A DNA stretch of 64,000 bases from Myxococcales bacterium (GTDB lineage Bacteria; Myxococcota_A; Polyangia; JAAYKL01). The notes below the pieces were generated by a model. It searched no databases. It was not told the origin of the DNA and saw only the letters and a list, made by a program, of their open reading frames with translations. Numbering within the stretch: position 1 is the first letter of the stretch; each line of letters starts with the position of its first letter. Positions 18,480 to 27,505 of the stretch are shown piece by piece. The position numbers were made by a program, and so were the translations under genes. The DNA lies in the NCBI GenBank assembly GCA_012522445.1, contig JAAYKL010000109.1:1-64000 (forward strand), in the 5' to 3' direction.

Positions 18480-20756
18480 TCAATCCGCCAAAGCAAACTT
18501 TTCTTCCAATTGGGCTCTCTTCAAGTAGCGCAGCAACGCAAGATCGCCCAGCGCCACCCCATCCGCACCCAAATGTTGTATTTGTTCATTGCGCAGCCAC
18601 GCTCGTACAGGTTGCGACGCCCGCAAGCGTTCGCCCAAAGCGGGCAACACCTCTCGGCAATAACGCAATTTGCGATCCAGCGGAACCATGTCCGGCAGAT
18701 CAAAAATTTCGTCTGGGATCTCACCCCATTTCCCCTCATGTACGGCAGGACCCAAACAAAAACGCACAAACGCCTCCCCTAGACCCTCTGCAATGGCATT
18801 AAATTGTTCAATGGTTTCATTGAGTTGTGTTTCACTTGGTCGTGTATTGTCTGGGTTAGGTATCAAATTATGCTCGGTATCATTTGGGATACTGTCGGTG
18901 GAGCGAGGTTCCGGTACCTCGATATAAATTTTGGTCTTGGGTTCCGTTCCCGAGGGACGCACCACCACCCGCGCTTCCTGCCCCTTTTCGTTGCGCAGCC
19001 AAAATTGCAACACATTGCGGTTGCTCCCATCGCTTTCACTGAGCAAAGGTCCACCATAAACGCGGTGATCGCGGAATTCCACGACGCGCATCCCCCCGAT
19101 TTCATTGGGGGGAGCGGTGCGTAACACCTGTTGAATGTGGGCCATCCGCTCCATTCCCTCAATCCCTTCCATCACCAGATTGCGCTGCACATGGGCAAAA
19201 TAACCGTAATCGCGGTAAATATCGCGCAAATAGTCGTAAATGGTGCGCTGTTGCGCCTGCAATTCGCTGGCGAGCCCTGCCAAAAACACACCGGCGCCGC
19301 AAGCGTCTTTGTCCCGCACTTGCGCCGATAACAAAAAGCCGTGGGCCTCTTCGGTGGTGAACAAAAAATCATCCACCGTGGCCTGGCAACTGTCCATGCC
19401 GGGAAATGGCGCCTCCACGGGATATCGCCCCGCGGTCTCCAGAGCGTGCAGGACATTGCCCATATATTTGAACCCCACCATGAGATCGCCCACCACCTGC
19501 AGCCCATTGTGCCGCGCAATGCGGCGCTGCAGCGACGATGTGACGATGGTGTTGATGAATAGGGTTTGTGCGCTGAGGCGCCCATTTCGCCGTGCTTCGT
19601 CGATGCGCGCCTGCAAAATAATGGCCCCAATTTCATTGCCGGTGATAAATCGCGTCGTTGCTGGGCCGGTTCTCACGATGAGGCCCAACCGATCGGCATC
19701 CGGATCGGTGGCCAAACCGATGGCGCACTGCTTGTCGAGGACCACCGCCTTGAGATGTCCCAAAACCGCGGGAATTTCGGGGTTTCCCGTGCGGTAACGC
19801 ACGCCGGGAAAGTCCCCATCTGGCGCCATTTCGGCCTGTACGGGATGCACTGGGAACTCCAATTCCACCAAGCTGCGGTACAAACTTTCGCCCCCCACCC
19901 CATTGAGCGGGGTGAAGGCAATGGGGGCGCAACGCAATGGGCTGGGGCAAAGCGCTTGGTTTAGCGCGATGTAGGCGTCTCGGTGCTGGGGTGAAATAAA
20001 CTGAATGAAACCATCAAGGCGGGCGCGTTCATAAGGCATTTTTTGCACCGCGCGCACTTTTTCGACAAAGGCCAGCAATTGTTCATCGTGTGGGGGCACC
20101 TCCTGACCGCCAGCCCCATTGTAAAACTTGCCCCCATTGTCGTCGGGCGGGTTGTGCGATGCGGACACATTTAGCCCGCCATCGGCCCCCAATCTGCGGA
20201 TCAAAAACGACAGCTCCGGCGTCGATATATAATGTGTTGTGCGCGGCAGTTGCGGCCCTTCGTCGGCCATGGGCCCCACCACCCATGCCTGAATGCCATT
20301 TCCGGCATAAACCTCGGCCGCAGAACGCGCCAAGTCCAATGACGAGAGCCCCAACAAAATCCCCGCCGACGGGCCATAGACGCGTCGGTGATCGGAAAAC
20401 GCCCGCACGTCCCAGGCCAAGACCACCGACAGCTTTCGGGGTTCTTTGTAAATCGACCGCAGGTAATCGCAGTGCCCCTGCACGGAAAAATCAAAGGTCA
20501 CCGCGTTGATGCGGTTGGGACCCACCCCGACGGCACCCCGGCGACCGCCCGTGCCAAACGGCATCAAGCGATAAAAACAATCGAGCAGCTCTTTCCAGTT
20601 TTTTGTTGCGACCAAGTAATCGATCAACGCCCAATACGGCTGGTAGGCCACATCGTTTTGCCAAGCCGCAATATTGGACAACGCGCTCTGGACAGCGTCC
20701 GGGCGAGCGTTTAATGACAGAAATCCTTCTTTTATCTCCGCTAATTTCGGCGCCAC
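18480..20756 (-). CDS. Phosphoglucomutase/phosphomannomutase family, long form (758 residues)
   Basis: An alpha-D-phosphohexomutase. Visible are PFGTGGRRG (residues about 66-74), the catalytic serine loop NVSASHNPPDDNGGK (Ser near residue 200), the Mg-binding loop TDPDADRLG, the sugar-binding loop FTTEEAHG and the phosphate-binding VRPSGTEPKTK. About 60 residues before the first motif and 160 after the last exceed the usual 450-600 residues; the C-terminal extra part is helical with ALGERLRASQPVRAW. The start is GTG with AAAGGGG upstream. It interconverts hexose 1- and 6-phosphates; the substrate is not determined. Confidence 0.9.
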   Translation of the reverse strand: MAPKLAEIKEGFLSLNARPDAVQSALSNIAAWQNDVAYQPYWALIDYLVATKNWKELLDCFYRLMPFGTGGRRGAVGVGPNRINAVTFDFSVQGHCDYLRSIYKEPRKLSVVLAWDVRAFSDHRRVYGPSAGILLGLSSLDLARSAAEVYAGNGIQAWVVGPMADEGPQLPRTTHYISTPELSFLIRRLGADGGLNVSASHNPPDDNGGKFYNGAGGQEVPPHDEQLLAFVEKVRAVQKMPYERARLDGFIQFISPQHRDAYIALNQALCPSPLRCAPIAFTPLNGVGGESLYRSLVELEFPVHPVQAEMAPDGDFPGVRYRTGNPEIPAVLGHLKAVVLDKQCAIGLATDPDADRLGLIVRTGPATTRFITGNEIGAIILQARIDEARRNGRLSAQTLFINTIVTSSLQRRIARHNGLQVVGDLMVGFKYMGNVLHALETAGRYPVEAPFPGMDSCQATVDDFLFTTEEAHGFLLSAQVRDKDACGAGVFLAGLASELQAQQRTIYDYLRDIYRDYGYFAHVQRNLVMEGIEGMERMAHIQQVLRTAPPNEIGGMRVVEFRDHRVYGGPLLSESDGSNRNVLQFWLRNEKGQEARVVVRPSGTEPKTKIYIEVPEPRSTDSIPNDTEHNLIPNPDNTRPSETQLNETIEQFNAIAEGLGEAFVRFCLGPAVHEGKWGEIPDEIFDLPDMVPLDRKLRYCREVLPALGERLRASQPVRAWLRNEQIQHLGADGVALGDLALLRYLKRAQLEEKFALAD

Positions 20757-20915
20757 ACACGACCCCTTTCCATTGGAGGAACTCCGGTAAAATGCGATGG
20801 GGACCCGGCGGCCAAAAGCGCGCGTTTCCCGCAGGTTGAATCGCCATCTTTTATATAGGAATCGCCGGTGAGAAAGCCAACTCTTGGCCGCTCTTTTTTG
20901 GGCGGGAGAATGGCG

Positions 20916-21581
20916 TCAACGCTCAATGCCATCCCGATCAGCGTGCGGCCAAATCAACCGATGCAACTGCAATTGCAACCGAAAGGGAAACGAAGACGCC
21001 AAAATCCATTCGGCGACTTGCGCGGGATCAAGACCCGCCACGGGAGAAATGAGCATTTCGGTGTGGTCGGCGAGGCGATGCTGCGCTGCCATTTGGCAGG
21101 CGAATTTGAAATCCTCTTGGTCGGTCACCACAAATTTCACTTGGTGGTGGTGCCCCGGCCGGGACAGCACCGCTATGTTTTCGGCACAAAACCGGTGCGC
21201 CATCCTCGAGCCCGGTGTCTTGATGTCCATAATGACGACCACGCGCGGATCGATCGCCGCAATGGAAAACGCGCCGCTGGTCTCCAGCAATACGCGACAC
21301 CCCTGATCGGCCAACGCGCGGAGCAACGCGTGGGTGCCCGGTTGGGCCAGGGGTTCTCCGCCCGTCACCTCAACCAGGGACGGAGCGCCGCGCAATGCGC
21401 GCTGCACAATCGCGGATATCGGCAATGCCTCTCCCACTGCCGACCGCGCCGCCTGTGTGTCGCAATAGACGCACGCCAGGGGGCAACCCGCCAGGCGCAC
21501 AAAAACACAGGGCAGGCCCGCATAGGTCGACTCGCCCTGAATCGACGTAAAAATTGAAAAGACGCGCAGCGTGGTTTCCAT
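20916..21581 (-). CDS. queE: 7-carboxy-7-deazaguanine synthase
   Basis: A 221-residue radical SAM enzyme of queuosine and 7-deazaguanine synthesis. Motifs are SIQGESTYAG at the start, the cluster motif C-x3-C-x2-C in GCPLACVYCDTQAA, EVTGGEPLAQPG and a late segment with HRLIWP. It converts 6-carboxytetrahydropterin to 7-carboxy-7-deazaguanine. The gene lies seven bases after queC, so the two form an operon. queD, queF and tgt are not in the window. Confidence 0.95.
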   Translation of the reverse strand: METTLRVFSIFTSIQGESTYAGLPCVFVRLAGCPLACVYCDTQAARSAVGEALPISAIVQRALRGAPSLVEVTGGEPLAQPGTHALLRALADQGCRVLLETSGAFSIAAIDPRVVVIMDIKTPGSRMAHRFCAENIAVLSRPGHHHQVKFVVTDQEDFKFACQMAAQHRLADHTEMLISPVAGLDPAQVAEWILASSFPFRLQLQLHRLIWPHADRDGIER

Positions 21582-21588
21582 GCCTTAG

Positions 21589-22290
21589 CTAGTCCCCCAA
21601 CAAAGGATCGGCCATGCCAGCGGCGGCGAACCCCTTTTGCCGCAGCACACAGGCATCGCAGGCACCGCAAGGCTTCCCCGCTCCATCGGGCTCGTAACAC
21701 GTGTGGGTTTGTTGAAAGTCGACCCCCAAGGAGAGCCCCAATTGAATGGTTGCGGCCTTGCTCAAGTGTTGCAGCGGTGCGTGGATGCGAAATCGCTCGC
21801 CCGTTGGCGATGCACAGGTCGCTTGGTTGGCCATCTCCTCGAAGGCGTGAACAAACGCGGGACGGCAATCCGGATAGCCGGAATAGTCGACCGACGAGAC
21901 GCCGATAAATATATCGCGGGCGCCAATGGCTTCGGCCAGTGACAATGCCAGTGACAAAAAAACCGCGTTTCGCGCAGGCACATAGGTGGCCGGCACATTC
22001 GGCGCTGGCGCTGGACACGGGGTTTCCGCAATGGGGACGGTCCCGGTGAGCGCCGAGCCACCAAAACTCGCCAAATTCAACGCAAGGGTGCGGTGGGATG
22101 CCACGGCGAAGGCATTTGCCTGGTTTTGGGCCGCCAGCAGCTCCGTTTTGTGCCGCTGACCGTAGTCAAATGTTAGCGCGTGCACCTCAAATCCCATCGA
22201 AATGGCTTGGGCCAACACCGTGGTGGAATCCATTCCACCCGAAAGCAATACCACGGCTTTGCGGACATTATTTTTCGTCTGTTTTGTCAT
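21589..22290 (-). CDS. queC: 7-cyano-7-deazaguanine synthase
   Basis: A 233-residue PP-loop enzyme that forms preQ0 from 7-carboxy-7-deazaguanine. The PP-loop ATP site is VLLSGGMDSTT near the N-terminus, with FDYGQRH and YVPARNAVFLSLALS downstream. The zinc site C-x-n-C-G-x-C-x2-C is in TCYEPDGAGKPCGACDACVLR. ATG at 22290 is used; an in-frame GTG at 22302 is possible. It leads the queC-queE operon. The DnaA boxes and parS-like sites lie in its upstream region, and I see no preQ1 riboswitch there. Confidence 0.95.
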   Translation of the reverse strand: MTKQTKNNVRKAVVLLSGGMDSTTVLAQAISMGFEVHALTFDYGQRHKTELLAAQNQANAFAVASHRTLALNLASFGGSALTGTVPIAETPCPAPAPNVPATYVPARNAVFLSLALSLAEAIGARDIFIGVSSVDYSGYPDCRPAFVHAFEEMANQATCASPTGERFRIHAPLQHLSKAATIQLGLSLGVDFQQTHTCYEPDGAGKPCGACDACVLRQKGFAAAGMADPLLGD

Positions 22291-22309
22291 TTTTGCCGCC
22301 ACTCACAAG

Positions 22310-22434
22310 TTATCCGCAACCTGTGGATAACTTGTGGATAAAAAGTACGCTCTTTTCTCCACCAACTCAACCCCCCATAAAACAAGGGCTGGAGCCGCGT
22401 TGCTTTCACGTGAAACACATGGTCCTGTGGATAA
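22310..22434. other. Cluster of DnaA boxes
   Basis: Three perfect TGTGGATAA boxes lie at 22322-22330, 22333-22341 and 22426-22434, and a fourth with one mismatch (TTATCCGCA) at 22310-22318. The consensus DnaA box is TTATCCACA on the other strand. Four such sites in 125 bases between the ends of dnaJ and queC are far beyond chance. They may belong to the origin, to a DnaA-titration locus or to DnaA control of queC. Confidence 0.75.
22402..22417. other. parS-like ParB-binding site 1
   Basis: The 16-mer at this place contains the palindrome TTTCACGTGAAA and matches the chromosomal parS consensus TGTTTCACGTGAAACA at 14 of 16 positions, with mismatches only at the first two. Confidence 0.75.
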
Positions 22435-22441
22435 CTTTGCA

Positions 22442-22457
22442 TGTTGCACGTGAAACA
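22442..22457. other. parS-like ParB-binding site 2
   Basis: TGTTGCACGTGAAACA matches the parS consensus at 15 of 16 positions, with one mismatch at position 5. It is 40 bases from the first site, so the pair fits a centromere-like ParB loading site. parA and parB are not in the window. Confidence 0.78.
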
Positions 22458-22469
22458 TTTCAGAAAAAA

Positions 22470-23387
22470 CTAGAATTGCTGTTCTAATTCTGAAAGGACT
22501 TTTTCGGTCTCAGGGTTGTCTTCGAGGGGAATAATAATGTTCAAACGGATGTGCAAATCGCCCTTCTGGGTGTTTTTTCGTATCCCGTGACCCTTAATGC
22601 GCAACTTGCGCCCTCCCTGGGTTTTCGGGGGAACCTTCAATGTCCCGTTACCCCATGGAGATTCGACTTCCACATCGCCGCCGCGAAACGCCAAAAGGGG
22701 CGTTATGTTTTGCTCGCAGGTCAAATCCATGCCATTGCGTGTGTAGCGCGCATCGGGATGAATGCGAATTTCAAGCCGCAAATCGCCTGGAGGCCCCCCA
22801 AAAGGGCTCGCCGCGCCCTTTCCTTTCAATCGAATGCTTTGGCCGTCTTCGATGCCTTCGGGAATGCGCACTTTGATGGTGGTGGGAAGCGCAGACTCCC
22901 CAGCGAGCTGAAACGTTACCTCGCGGCCCAAAATGGCATCCATCAAATCGATGGTCAGCGTTGAAGAGATATCGGTGCCCCTGCTGGGCGGTGGGCTGGC
23001 AAAGGGTCCCCGACCGCTGCGGCCCGCGCGGTGCCCCCCAAAGAGCGTCTCGAAAATATCACCCAAATTGCCAAACCCGGAAAATCCGCCAAAATCAGGG
23101 GAGGGCCCACCAGCGCCGGCTGCGCGTTGGTACTGTTCCCAATTGCTGGGATCAAACCCATCCCGCAAACCATCCGGGCCGTATTTGTCGTACAAGGCCC
23201 GTTTTTTCTCATCGCTCAATACGGTGTAGGCTGCGGAGACCTTTTTGAACTTCTCTTCGGCCTCCACATTGCCCTTGGTTTTGTCGGGGTGATATTCGCG
23301 CGCCAAGCGCCGGTACGCCTTTTTGATTTCATCGGGTGTCGCGTCTCGGTTCAAACCGAGTTCTGTATACAAATCATCGTGTCTCAT
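22470..23387 (-). CDS. cbpA: DnaJ-family co-chaperone, CbpA type without zinc fingers
   Basis: A 305-residue type II J protein. The J domain covers residues 4-70, with YHPDKTKG carrying the HPD motif. A Gly/Phe-rich region follows at 75-130 ([19 protein letters not shown]). Two C-terminal beta domains ([22 protein letters not shown] and the [20 protein letters not shown] segment) follow directly, with no CxxCxGxG repeats. Start ATG 23387 has GAGGTG upstream. It stimulates the ATPase of an Hsp70, either the one at 43241-45064 or one elsewhere. Confidence 0.93.
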   Translation of the reverse strand: MRHDDLYTELGLNRDATPDEIKKAYRRLAREYHPDKTKGNVEAEEKFKKVSAAYTVLSDEKKRALYDKYGPDGLRDGFDPSNWEQYQRAAGAGGPSPDFGGFSGFGNLGDIFETLFGGHRAGRSGRGPFASPPPSRGTDISSTLTIDLMDAILGREVTFQLAGESALPTTIKVRIPEGIEDGQSIRLKGKGAASPFGGPPGDLRLEIRIHPDARYTRNGMDLTCEQNITPLLAFRGGDVEVESPWGNGTLKVPPKTQGGRKLRIKGHGIRKNTQKGDLHIRLNIIIPLEDNPETEKVLSELEQQF

Positions 23388-23525
23388 CGTCTTGCACCTC
23401 ACTGCAAAGCTATGCACCAAACGCCGTGGGTATAGGGCAACAAAATGCACCAAAAAAGAAGCGAGAAGGTGAAGTTTTCTGGATGCAGTCTTTTTATTGA
23501 TCCGGGCTTATGCTAACAGTGTTTT

Positions 23526-24248
23526 ATGGTTCAACCCCAAAATGCCATTCCGCATCACATCGGTATTATTATGGACGGAAATGGGCGGTGGGCGAAAGCG
23601 CGGGGCCTGCCCCGGGTCGCCGGACATCGCGCAGGGGCGCATGCGGTGGATCGCGTTGTCTCTGCCTGTAGGGCGCGCGGCATTTCCGCATTGACCCTCT
23701 ATGCTTTTTCTTCGCAAAATTGGCAACGCCCTTCGCTCGAAGTGCAGGCACTGATGGGGCTGTTGGGCGACTACCTGCGAAAAGAGCGCGAAAAAATCCT
23801 GCAAAACAACATTCGACTTCACGCCATTGGCGCCCTCTCGCGTCTACCCGCCAAAACCCGCGCCGCCCTCCGCGAGCTCATGGACGCCTCAAGAGACAAC
23901 ACGGGCATGGTGCTCACCTTGGCCCTCTCCTACAGCGGACACGAAGAAATTGTCGCCGCCGCCCAACAGGTGGCCGCGCGCGTTGCCAACGGCGAGTTGT
24001 CCCCCGACCAAATCGACGAAACCGTTTTTGCGGAAGCCACATGGTCGGGATGGCTCGGTCCCCTCGATCTGCTCATCCGCACCTCTGGCGAACTGCGCCT
24101 CTCCAACTTTATGTTGTATAGCGTGGCCTACGCCGAACTGGTCTTCACCCCCAAAATGTGGCCGGACTTTGCCGAATCCGATCTGGACGAAGCCTTGGCT
24201 GCTTATGCTTGCCGGGAGCGGCGCTTCGGAGATATTACCTGCTCATGA
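23526..24248 (+). CDS. uppS: Isoprenyl transferase (undecaprenyl diphosphate synthase)
   Basis: A 240-residue cis-prenyltransferase making the lipid carrier for peptidoglycan. The family signatures are intact: HIGIIMDGNGRWAKARG with the Mg-binding Asp, GHRAGA, TLYAFSSQNWQRP and DLLIRTSGELRLSNFM near the C-terminus. A Trp in SEQRISNFLLWQ-type motifs is replaced by Tyr (NFMLYSVAYAE). The TGA overlaps the ATG of cdsA (ATGA). Confidence 0.96.
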   Translation: MVQPQNAIPHHIGIIMDGNGRWAKARGLPRVAGHRAGAHAVDRVVSACRARGISALTLYAFSSQNWQRPSLEVQALMGLLGDYLRKEREKILQNNIRLHAIGALSRLPAKTRAALRELMDASRDNTGMVLTLALSYSGHEEIVAAAQQVAARVANGELSPDQIDETVFAEATWSGWLGPLDLLIRTSGELRLSNFMLYSVAYAELVFTPKMWPDFAESDLDEALAAYACRERRFGDITCS

Positions 24249-25063
24249 ACAACTTGACGCTGCGCATTATCACTGCCCTGCTCATCTTGCCCGTCGTATT
24301 GGCCATTTTGTTTTGGGCCCCCGTCGACGGTTTCGCCTTGGCCGCAGTGCTGACCGCCGCCATCGCCGGATGGGAATTTGGCAACATCACCCTCTCCGCC
24401 TCTCCGCCCCCCATGCGCTTCTTTCTGGCGGGCGTCAGCGCCATGGTGGCGGCGTCATTGGCGTTCCGAAATGCCGTCCCGGATGCCCCGACCATCGTAT
24501 TGATTACCGTGGCGCCCCTGTTCATGACCACTTTTATGTTTTCGATCAAAACCGAAAAGAAAATCGCCGCGGCCGATAGCGCCTTTGCCACCCTGGGTGC
24601 CATCTACACCGGCGCCTTGTTTGGTGCCATGGCGATGATGGTCCGCGAAGCCACGCATGATTTGGGGCGCTACTGGTTCTTTGCGCTCCTGGCCACCACC
24701 ACCTTCAACGATACCTTTGCCTATGCGTTTGGGCGGCGTTTTGGCAAACGAAAGATGGCGCCGGCCATCAGTCCAGCAAAGACGTGGGCTGGTGCGGTGG
24801 GCGGGGCGTTGGGCGCGGTGATCGCCATGGTGGCGTGCCAATTCATCTTCTTGCCTTCCCTGCCTCTGTGGAAGGCCCCCCTCATCGGTCTCGCCGTCGG
24901 CGTGGCCGCGCAAACTGGCGATTTGGCCGAATCCTTTATTAAGCGCGCCTTTCAAGTCAAGGACTCGGGGCGCATCATTCCCGGGCATGGCGGCATCCTC
25001 GATCGCTGCGATGCGCTGATGTTTGGCGCACCCGTCATGCTGTTTTTTGCCCTCACACATTGA
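24245..25063 (+). CDS. cdsA: Phosphatidate cytidylyltransferase
   Basis: A 272-residue polytopic inner-membrane enzyme that makes CDP-diacylglycerol. About seven hydrophobic segments are visible. The CDS signature near the C-terminus is complete: SFIKRAFQVKDSG followed by PGHGGILDRCDAL. SPAKTWAGAVGG is the other conserved loop. Start ATG 24245 overlaps the uppS stop. The uppS-cdsA pair is a common arrangement in Gram-negative envelope operons; dxr, frr and pyrH are absent here. Confidence 0.95.
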   Translation: MNNLTLRIITALLILPVVLAILFWAPVDGFALAAVLTAAIAGWEFGNITLSASPPPMRFFLAGVSAMVAASLAFRNAVPDAPTIVLITVAPLFMTTFMFSIKTEKKIAAADSAFATLGAIYTGALFGAMAMMVREATHDLGRYWFFALLATTTFNDTFAYAFGRRFGKRKMAPAISPAKTWAGAVGGALGAVIAMVACQFIFLPSLPLWKAPLIGLAVGVAAQTGDLAESFIKRAFQVKDSGRIIPGHGGILDRCDALMFGAPVMLFFALTH

Positions 25064-25069
25064 CCTGAG

Positions 25070-27505
25070 ATGCGAACGCGACTGCCATATTTTGCAATGG
25101 TATGGCTTTGCGGCTGTGTCCCTGCCCTATTATCCACACCCCCATCCACACCCCACACACACAGCGCAGGCGCGTCCACCGAGGCGCGCAGCCCCGAGCC
25201 CACACTGCGCTGCGAAAATCACAGCGTTGCGCTGCAGAGCTTTGCCATTCACCAAGACGGTCGGGACATTGGCCGCGAGATCCGCTCCATATGGGAAGAA
25301 GAAGGCCCCTTTGGCACCGAACGCGTCGCGTTATCGCACATGGTGCGGCAATTCCAGCGAGACGATCTGACATTCGATCGCGCCACCATCATCTCGCAGC
25401 GCATCTTAAAGGAAGACAATACATTGTTGCGCAACGCCTTTGTCACGATGGACGAAGGCGGCATCTGGCTCTCTCTGGTGGGCTTTGATGGCGATGGCTG
25501 GCAGCGGATTCACGAAGAGAAACACACCATACGAGACAACATTCGCACCAAACCCACCGACCTAGACCTACCGGAGGAGGTGCTCATCGGCTTCGATTTA
25601 AATGCCCATATGCGTCTTGTGGCCCTGGGCCAAGAATCGCCACAAGAAGGCCTAGCGCACTATGTGGCACGCATGCAAACAACCCTGACACTCGACATTC
25701 TGCCGCCCACAACCGAAATTCTCGCATGGCAACAGCAACGCATCGAAGGGAACCGGGTCATGGCCGTCCACGCGGGCACGGATCGCGTTTGGCTGTCGCT
25801 GTTTGTTTCCAGTGATGGCATTGTCTTAGAAGAGCGCTATCCGCAACTGCACCAAGTCCGCACATTGGCACCAGGCGCCCCCACGCGGCCCACGCAAACC
25901 GCCAACCCCATTGTGGGATTGCACTCCGACACGTATCTGGCCCTGCCCGGATTGTCCACAAAGAATCGCTATCAGATTGTTTCGGACTGCGAGCTAACCT
26001 GGTCCGAAATCTCATTCCTCGATGAGCCCGCCAATCAGCGCCTCGAATCCGTCGACGCCCAAACCTTTTCTTTGACCGTGCAGGCCGGTGGTCCGAGCGG
26101 CAGCGCTGAGCCCACATCCCGCGACTTGGACGACAATCGCTACATTGAAACCGCTTCGCCGCTCATCACGCAGGCCCTGCAATACCTAAAATCCGCCGGC
26201 GCCGAGGGCCAACTTCCCCCGCACCGCAAAGAAAATGCCCTAGCCGTCGTTTCGGAGCTGGGCCAACTGGCCCAGCGCAGCGCCATCTGGAAATCCCCCG
26301 ACCAAACAGCCCGCTGGTTGATGCGATACGTCTACGACATCTTGCCGGACAAGGCACACACGCACACGATGAAAACCGCCACGCAAGCCCTCCTCGATGG
26401 TCAGGGCGACTGCACCGAACACTCTGTTTTGTTCGCGGCGATCATGCGGGCAGCGGGCATCCCCACCCGCTTGGTGTCCGGGGTGTACTTGGCCCGCGGT
26501 GGTGCGTGGATCTACCATATGTGGAACGAATACTGGGACGGCCACCGCTGGCAGTCCATCGACACCGCCGTGGGTCCCACCTTCCGGACCGGCGCCCACT
26601 ACATCGCGCTGGGCCCCGGCGTATCGGACTTTGCCGACCACCGAGACAAAATCGCCTTCTTCCTCGATACGGCCTTTTCGGGATTTGCCATTCACCTCAC
26701 CGAAGCCACGGCCAACGGACAGATATTGCACTTGGTCACCCCCACGCGCCACAATATCGCCCTGTCCGACAAAACCATCTTTGCCGCCACCGCGGCGCTC
26801 AAGCGCGGCGAAGCCAATCGGGCATTGCAAATCGTGACCCAACAAAGCCACGGCGCGCACCCGCCCCTGCAGTTGCAAATACTCACCGCCGAGCTGCTCT
26901 ACCAAAACGAGCGCTACGACGAGGCCCTCCATGCCATCCACGCCCTGCGGCGCATTACATCGCTGCCGGTAAACGTGGTGTTTTTGGACCGCCTGGAGCA
27001 CCGCATTTTGCTCGATGTCAAACGCTTCCGAGAGGCCGAAAGCATCGTGAAACACCTGTGCACCCCGGCCATGCACCACTTGCCGGGATGTGCGCAAATG
27101 CGCGCCAGCGGACTGGCCGCCGAAGGGGCGTTTTCCGAGGCCCTCGATATCCTCGAACACGCTCTGGCGCAACAACCCGACGACATCGAGCTGCGCACGG
27201 CGGTGGTGGCATTGCTCGCTCATCCAGGCGCCGCTTTTTCTGCAGAAGAACAGCAGCGCGGCATCGCCATGGGCCGAAAATTGCTCCTCGACACCCATTA
27301 TGCCGATAGCGATGCGCTGGTCGCGGTGACGCAACTGCTCCTGCGCACGCAGCACGTCGACCGGGGCACCGCCAAACTGTTTCACACCCAGCTACTGGTT
27401 CCGGGCAACCCGGCACTCCAACAGTGGCGGCGCACCATCATTCGGCAGTGTCCCAACCACTTTTGGGAACCCTCATTGCCGCCCGTTGTGTCGCAGCAAC
27501 ACTAG
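25070..27505 (+). CDS. Transglutaminase-domain lipoprotein with TPR-like C-terminus
   Basis: An 811-residue exported protein. The N-terminus has a short signal with a Leu-Cys-Gly-Cys lipobox (Cys near residue 16) and a Pro/Thr-rich spacer. The transglutaminase-like core lies at about residues 415-510: Cys in GDCTEHSVLF, His in YHMWNEYW, Asp in SIDTAVG, with AAGIPTRLVSGVY between. From about residue 580 to 800 helix pairs resemble tetratricopeptide repeats (RYDEALHAIHALRR, FSEALDILEHALAQQP). It starts six bases after cdsA, so it is probably in the uppS-cdsA transcript. It may act as a periplasmic peptidase or cross-linking enzyme. Confidence 0.82.
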   Translation: MRTRLPYFAMVWLCGCVPALLSTPPSTPHTHSAGASTEARSPEPTLRCENHSVALQSFAIHQDGRDIGREIRSIWEEEGPFGTERVALSHMVRQFQRDDLTFDRATIISQRILKEDNTLLRNAFVTMDEGGIWLSLVGFDGDGWQRIHEEKHTIRDNIRTKPTDLDLPEEVLIGFDLNAHMRLVALGQESPQEGLAHYVARMQTTLTLDILPPTTEILAWQQQRIEGNRVMAVHAGTDRVWLSLFVSSDGIVLEERYPQLHQVRTLAPGAPTRPTQTANPIVGLHSDTYLALPGLSTKNRYQIVSDCELTWSEISFLDEPANQRLESVDAQTFSLTVQAGGPSGSAEPTSRDLDDNRYIETASPLITQALQYLKSAGAEGQLPPHRKENALAVVSELGQLAQRSAIWKSPDQTARWLMRYVYDILPDKAHTHTMKTATQALLDGQGDCTEHSVLFAAIMRAAGIPTRLVSGVYLARGGAWIYHMWNEYWDGHRWQSIDTAVGPTFRTGAHYIALGPGVSDFADHRDKIAFFLDTAFSGFAIHLTEATANGQILHLVTPTRHNIALSDKTIFAATAALKRGEANRALQIVTQQSHGAHPPLQLQILTAELLYQNERYDEALHAIHALRRITSLPVNVVFLDRLEHRILLDVKRFREAESIVKHLCTPAMHHLPGCAQMRASGLAAEGAFSEALDILEHALAQQPDDIELRTAVVALLAHPGAAFSAEEQQRGIAMGRKLLLDTHYADSDALVAVTQLLLRTQHVDRGTAKLFHTQLLVPGNPALQQWRRTIIRQCPNHFWEPSLPPVVSQQH

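Noticed and set aside
22301-22470. preQ1 riboswitch before queC
   Set aside because: The region holds DnaA boxes and parS-like sites, and I cannot fold the short hairpin with the conserved A-rich tail of a preQ1 aptamer.
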